From: Sipunculus nudus
Taxonomy: Eukaryota; Annelida; Sipuncula; Golfingiida; Sipunculidae
DNA: 64,000 nucleotides
Direction of reading: 5' to 3'
Assembly: GCA_026874595.1 (NCBI GenBank)
Contig: CM049308.1
Location: 45,701,327-45,765,326, forward strand
This document shows, one piece after another, positions 58,840 through 64,000 of this stretch. Position 1 is the first letter of the stretch. The number at the start of each line of letters is the position of its first letter. The notes under the pieces are model-generated. The model was not told where the DNA came from, did no database searches, and worked only from the letters and a program-made list of their open reading frames with translations. The position numbers and the translations under genes were made by a program.

Positions 58840-61081
58840 CCGTAAATCCTGTTTTTATCGCCGCGGCCTTAAAAACAAACTAAAAATGGAAAATCTCGAC
58901 TTTTTTTCTGAACTCGGGATGCGGCCATAAATAGATGGTTTATCAGAAATGAACTGTGAGAAGAACTCTCTCCCGGACATGGCGCTTCTTTGGGCGATAA
59001 TAGGAGATCAAGCACACCACAGAGGAAATACTCTTAGTAGTCACAGATTTATCGTATAAAATTGTATAGTCTAAATGTTCATATAAAATATAACAATTAT
59101 ATGCAATCAATTAAACAATAACAATAAACATTGAACAATAACAACACTTATTACGAGATTAAAATGAATGTGATTATTTATGGCGAGGACTAGTGGTGAC
59201 GTCTGTTGGGAAAAATCGGTATTACCGGTCATACCTTTGACGGAGCTGAATTGCCCTGGAATCTATGTTGTTCATAAAAATAATTCAGAAAATCAAAATA
59301 TGTAATTTAGAACACTATGAAATCTTTATAAAAGTTCAAATTTAGCAAGTACCTACTGACATTTTTTATAATGTCTGATACATGTACCTCAATATTGAAT
59401 AGCCCATCTTCTCGCCCCCATGTCATGTTTCTGGAAAACCTTCATCCTTGAATGCGTATAGCCCGGTCATTTACTTCTGTTTAATCTTTGTTTTTTTTAT
59501 ACAATCACGAATATATTGTATGAATGGAAATAGTGTGAGAGGGGAAATCGGCTTGTAGATATAAATGGTAGAACATGTCACTACAGTCGATGGAATTTGG
59601 TGAATATACAGATTTTACATGCGGTGCCGTATTCTTGTTTGCTACTGATTTTTCAATATATTTTGTAGAGAAACATTCTGCTGATCCATTTAAAGTCACT
59701 GTATATTTTAATTCTAAAAGTAATATTTTTTTTTAATCTATGATGAAAATTCCATTTCTTGAATTACTCGGAAGATTCGAATCATTTTCATACCGGTAAC
59801 TTCGGTATTATCATCGTCACATCGTTCGTTGACATCGCTCCATGTCACAATTTGCTAATGCGTTTGAAAACATCGCTGGTCAACTCAACTAAATATTAAA
59901 ATAACTGAAGTTACCTTGTCGAGATACGCACGTATAGCAAACATGGCGCGTGAAAACGAGTGATTTTGAAGTGAAATTAAATGGCCGGTCGAGGTAAGCA
60001 AGTTTTTTTCCTCAAGAAAGTGTCCGTGTACGCGTGTGGGGAGCCATCTTGTCAAGGTAGCGTTCGCGCAAGGCACACTGGGACGAAATAGGTGGCTGTT
60101 CTGTTTACCACCCACCGCATACAGCCGTTCAAAATATTCTTAGCAGAACACCAGGGCGTTTCAGCACATGGCAGCACTCAAACTTGATTTTAAAACGATC
60201 GTCAGCCATTATGCGACTCTTTACGATGTCAGCTTTATATTCATTTTACTTTTTTAAACAAATAATCGTTGCTAAATAACGCTGCAAATGAGTTTAAAGT
60301 AGGCATTTACTTCAATGTTGCTTGACCATGCCCAACGGGCCGCTGTGTTACAGTTGGGGTGTTTTAAACGTATTATTTGGTGACAATTACCAAGATTTTT
60401 TAGAACAAGTTATATATCGCACGAAAGATATACATGTCAAGGTTCTACATATAAGTTTTTATATGTATACCACGCGCCGTGATTAAGTTCCCACAGGTCG
60501 AAAATCTGACAGTCTCAGCAGTCTTAGCCATCATGTCGCCCCCTGAACGCTACTGTGTGATGGTGCGTAATAGTGGATAGTATTCAGGCTTCTTGCGTCA
60601 ATAAATGTACATATAAACCTCAATTCAGTGTTCATACTATGGTCTTTTACATGCAAAGAAGCGTGTTGATGCATACAAGAATCGTTTTGCGTAACCACCA
60701 TTCAAACGAAACGATCGTTCGGGGAATCTTTCTTTTTCTGATAAATGCCTGCCAATCCATGTGCAAAAGTCGTTAGGGACAAAATATCTATATTGTCCCT
60801 ATCTCGAGCGTTAAATATGTTTAATATACGTAATCTGCCAACATATTTAACCTCTGTAATTAATACTCTTTTATTCTAGTCTTCATTAAAGCAGCTATGT
60901 CATGATTTATTTTGCTACGTGCAACTAATTATCTTACCCATCAGGCCAGAGACGTAGTCGGGGTGCGGCCTTTAAGGGGGGTTTTGGGTATTTGGACCTC
61001 AGTGAGAGCTCCTTTAAGAGACGCTGCAAACTCAGGGTGCGGCTATAAATAGACGTGCGGCCATAAAAACAAGATTTACGG
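58840..61081. mobile_element. TIR element with TA target duplication, copy 2 (2242 bp)
   Basis: The ends are CCGTAAATCCTGTTTTTATC and (reverse complement) CCGTAAATCTTGTTTTTATG, then GCCGC. TA duplications lie at 58838-58839 and 61082-61083. The intact site GGTACTAATTTC is at 57240. GCGGCCATAAATAGA text inside both ends parallels the element at 38368. The interior (59000-60900) is richer in CpG and unlike other repeats; it includes an ATGGCCGGTCGAG segment followed by GTAAGCAAG at 59981. No transposase is recognised. Confidence 0.85.
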
Positions 61082-61421
61082 TAATTTCATATTTATACTA
61101 ATAACTTATAAAATTTGAAAAATTCAGAACTAATATAGAGGAATATTTATGGTAAATATGAGGAAAAACGGATGAGTGGTTTTGATATTAGGCAGTCCTG
61201 AAGTGTTAAAATAGGTTTATAATAAAAAATTGAGGTATTTCCTTTATTTCTTAAAAGAACGAAGTCGCAAAGACCCAGTTTTTCGGCTTGGTAGGAGATC
61301 TTGGGGACATCTAACATTATGCTGAATTTTGGATTCCTAGGTCTTACGGTTTCAAAACATGCCACATCTACGGACGGACGGACAGACAGACGGACGGACG
61401 ATGGACAATGGACCACGACTA

Positions 61422-61452
61422 TAGCTCAGATGACTTATAGTCAGCTGAGCTA
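61422..61452 (+). other. Family G terminal hairpin (duplicate copy)
   Basis: The same arms as 58452-58482, with the final TA intact. Confidence 0.85.
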
Positions 61453-61495
61453 AAAACTCCTGGTGAGGGTCATGTACTCATGCCATAGAGAATTG

Positions 61496-61923
61496 AAAGC
61501 ATGAATAAAATAAGCCAGTCTATTCGAATTAATCTTTGCATTTTGATTTTCAAGAATTGTAACTTATATTAGGTCGACATGGTAAGGGAAGAATATGACA
61601 GTTACCAAGAGGAAAACAATAAAATCTAATTTCACATGCTGCAATCTAAAGTGTGACAAAGTTTTGGAGATATTTCATGATAATGATTACTGCAGCGCCA
61701 TCTTATGGTTATTTTCCAAAATTATAATAGTGAGCTTCGATATTGTATAATTATGTTAACATTCTTTTTATGTTATAATTATTATTATTATTATTATAAA
61801 TATATATAATTTATATTTAACCCCTACCCCCAATTGCAAACTGGTTATCCGTCCCTGATTTGACACACCCAACTGCAAAAACCGGGAATCCATCCCTGTT
61901 TATATAGTTGTGATTGTGTTTAC
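61496..61923. other. Unique AT-rich sequence, putative intron
   Basis: It contains a (TTA)n stretch and TATATA at 61780-61815. No gene was seen. It is the downstream intron if the exon at 61924 is real. Confidence 0.45.
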
Positions 61924-62061
61924 CAGCAAATAAATTGCGTCCATACATTGCATGAAAAGAGGCCACAACCAAAAGCACAGGTGGGATCAATCCCAATTGT
62001 GCCGTTTCAAGGATCATCGCACACCCATAGAACAATGCTCCAACTGTCAAATGTAATGCCC
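61924..62061 (-). CDS. Candidate internal exon, membrane-type protein segment
   Basis: On the minus strand, acceptor ...AAATGTTGGCAG and donor GTAAACAC enclose 138 nt: 2 nt, 45 codons, 1 nt (phase 1 introns on both sides). The reading begins ALHLTVGALFYGCAMILETA, continues with a second hydrophobic stretch (LGLIPPVLLVVASFHAMYG), and ends GRNLFA. Two membrane-spanning segments with a short Glu-Thr-Ala-Gln turn are likely. An in-frame TAA lies just upstream of the acceptor region, so the frame does not extend into the intron. The acceptor has a weak pyrimidine tract, and GTAAAC is a weaker donor than GTAAGT. Family not recognised; I infer a multipass membrane protein. Confidence 0.55.
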
Positions 62062-62259
62062 CTGCCAACATTTACTATCACATACTGCCGCCACTTATGG
62101 TCATGGCAATTTGATTTACTTTTTTATTTGAAGAAAAACGATGCAAGTTTTGAAGTAACTTACAATATAATCACATAATGTTGCCGAGAGTGTTAGATGC
62201 TATCAATACTGAAAACTAAAGGTCTTCAGCATAAAAACAACAGAATTATAGGTGTTTCT
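62062..62259. other. Unique sequence upstream of the candidate exon
   Basis: No repeat partner. The small frame on the plus strand (61948-62178) is the antisense shadow of the exon. Confidence 0.4.
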
Positions 62260-63960
62260 TTGAATGGTCTCATGTTCTCGTTTGACAAGAAATATGACGA
62301 GATATTCACTTTTGTCACTTAAAACTAATCAAGGAATTCTTGAACAATAGAAAAATAAAATCTCTAGCATTTAAATGACTGAGACATAGACATTTGTTCA
62401 AAATCACGAATATTTTCCTTTCGCAGGAGATGATACGAGATGTGGTGAGATTTGCAGTTTAACCATGTTCAGCTTCTGAAATGCTACCAAATGCTGAAAA
62501 CTACTCTTCTTTATCATAAACCATGATCAAGTTATAAGCATTTCTGTGAAATCTGGTATTTTATCATTTTTCGGAAAATCAAGCTAGATTTGACGAGACT
62601 TGCAAATGAATGACTTAAAATCAAGGAAAGCTACCTTGGTAAAACACTAGACCTCTGTAGTATAAATTTAACAGAAATAGAAGCAAAAAACTCCATATTT
62701 TCAGATTGCCAAGTTACACCCCATTTTGGTAACCATGGTAACCACAGCACAAATCTACATGTGCAGAGGAATAAGACAATGATCCTAGTTTTAGATACGA
62801 TAATAAAAATTGTGACATGTATAATATTTTTTAGATATTGCAGAAAATGATATGTTACAGTGTTTCCCGTACCACGCATCCTGGTGGCTATTTCTGAAAA
62901 ATGAAGAAAACAATTTCAAGATATTTATAAATTACACAAAATACACCACTTTCAAAGCCATTGTTCTAAAATTACGACTTCTAGGTCATATTTAATGAAA
63001 TCTCGAAAGATCTTGTTTGTCGAGAAATGGCACGAGACTAGTCAAAGCATTCTCAAACAATAGAAAAATAGAATACCTAGCATTAAAATGACCAAAATAC
63101 AGACATTCGTTCAAAATCTCGATTATTCTTGTTTGGCGGGAGAAAATGCGAGCTTTGTTGAGATTTGTGGTTTTATACAGTTAAGCTTTTGAATTTCTAC
63201 AAAATGCTGAAAACGTCTCCTCTTTAGCCAAAAAGGTGACCAAGTTATTAGCATTTCTGTGAAATCTCGTAATTTCTCATTTGGCAATAAACCGAGCGAG
63301 ATTTGATGAGACTTGCAATTGAATGTCTCAGAACCAAGGGGAAGCAGCCTTATGAAAAAAACCCTGACCCTTGAAATATAATTATTAACCGAGATAGAAG
63401 CCAAAAACAGCACATTTTGATATTAATAAGTTTTATCCCAAAAATTGGTAACCATGGTAATGGCAGCACAAGGCTGTATGTGCACAGGAATATGCCAATG
63501 ATCCTAGTTTTAGATACGACAATAAAAATCATGACATGTTTAATAGTTTTTTAGATGTTGCAGAAAAATGATATGTGACAGTGTTTCATGTACCATGCCC
63601 CCTGGTGGCTATTTAAAAATGAAAAAAATGATTTCGAGATATTTATAAATAACACAAAATATACCACTTTCAAAGTCATAGTTAAAAAAAAAGGCGACCT
63701 CAAGGTCATATTTGATGAAATCTCGAAAAATCCTGTTTGACGAGAAATGGTGCGAGATTGTGCAAGACTTGCAATTGTATCATAAATAACTGTCTAAACA
63801 CTACCTAATGCAAAAAACTAGACCTCGCTAGCTTTAATAATGACAAAGTTAGAAAAAAAATTCAAATTTCATGAATTCCCCCCAAAACTGAGTACCCAAG
63901 GTAACAGCAGAATGGAATGATTCTGCAGTGAGGCTAGTCACCATCTAGTGGCGACTACTT
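62260..63960 (+). repeat. ~719-bp tandem repeat, two copies plus a partial third
   Basis: GGTAACC-AT-GG occurs at 62728 and 63447 (offset 719). The same order of text is found in both copies (ATCCTAGTTTTAGATACGA, CTGGTGGCTATTT, AATGAAATCTCGAAA, GCATTTCTGTGAAATCT). The partial third copy (about 63740-63960) is shortened. Copies differ by many substitutions and indels, so the duplication is old. Small minus-strand frames with similar peptides in both copies (62631-62879, 63350-63532) come from the repeat. Confidence 0.85.
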
Positions 63961-64000
63961 TGAGCTACTGCTTGAGTGGCTTGACAAAGATATACAGTAA

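Larger units (their letters stand above)
58526..61495 (+). repeat. Tandem duplicate of 56933-58525 with insertion and deletion
   Basis: From 58526 the sequence restarts as GACACCTGGATCAACTGTGG (equal to 56933). It runs to 58839, is interrupted by the TA element, resumes, and lacks ~875 bp corresponding to 57300-58176. It ends with the same 3' hairpin and the same 40 bp of host flank (CTCCTGGTGAGGGTCATG ... GAGAATTG) as the first copy. Confidence 0.88.

Noticed and set aside
59981-60003. Histone H2A-like start (MAGRGK) at ATGGCCGGTCGAGGTAAG
   Set aside because: Similarity ends after six residues and no histone-fold sequence follows; better read as a small exon with donor, or chance.
3747-64000. 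Autonomous Helitron/Helentron protein (Rep/helicase) or other transposase
   Set aside because: No open frame long enough and no motif seen; all such elements here appear non-autonomous.
1-64000. tRNA, rRNA or other structured RNA genes
   Set aside because: No tRNA A/B-box pair with cloverleaf, nor rRNA segment, could be recognised by eye. The hairpins found are element termini.

Overview
This is an AT-rich, intron- and repeat-dominated stretch of a eukaryotic nuclear genome, most likely a marine mollusc and probably a bivalve. The reasons are the dense tandem-repeat-bearing elements that end in (ACGG/GACA)n tracts plus a short palindrome (the architecture of the bivalve pearl-type, Helitron/Helentron-related non-autonomous elements), long minisatellites, and the lack of any long ORF. 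No bacterial-type gene, operon, rRNA or tRNA was seen. Most open frames of 60-100 codons lie inside repeats and are not genes.

Genes: three short stretches on the minus strand look like real spliced coding exons, each with a good AG acceptor, a GTAAG/GTAAAC donor and only one open frame: 61924-62061 (two membrane-type segments), 29409-29484 and 8580-8677. They could belong to one minus-strand gene whose introns fill the window, but their phases do not join directly, so exons are missing or more than one gene is present. I do not recognise the protein(s). A Ty3/gypsy-like integrase C-terminal remnant (30842-31287) with a polypurine tract and one LTR (31624-31852) is the only recognisable transposon protein.

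Layout: 1-1650 is a 289-bp dimeric tandem repeat full of TGACCTTTGACCT; 1650-3746 holds related decayed repeats. 3747-7336, 8919-14240, 41048-45400 and 47294-50620 are copies of one large Helentron-like family ('family A': 5' AGGCCTACAGGCCT, 3' CACAGGTTCGC). A second family ('family G': 5' GACCCATGGGTC, 3' hairpin in TAGCTCA...TGAGCTA) occupies 14241-14861, 15951-20591, 32026-40283 (minus), 32559-35543, 40858-41047, 41225-42031, 45400-50834 (interrupted), 51893-54027 and 55883-61455. A third ('family C': 5' GTAGTCG hairpin, 3' GTATCCGC...GCGGATAC hairpin, GGTGGCGCCACC core repeats) is at 36338-37784, 43738-45189 and 45749-47184. A 47-bp minisatellite of about 160 units fills 21654-29121, and a 50-bp minisatellite (29638-30082, 31853-32025, 40284-40806) has been cut apart by nested insertions. 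Cut-and-paste-type elements with target duplications are at 12216-14083, 33249-33586, 38368-39905 and 58840-61081. 62260-63960 is a 719-bp tandem repeat.

The most interesting content is structural. Three element families share one plan (5' palindrome, a subterminal segment whose reverse complement lies at the 3' end, a tandem core). Family G keeps its termini while swapping cores. Insertions nest up to four deep and can be ordered in time from perfect junctions.
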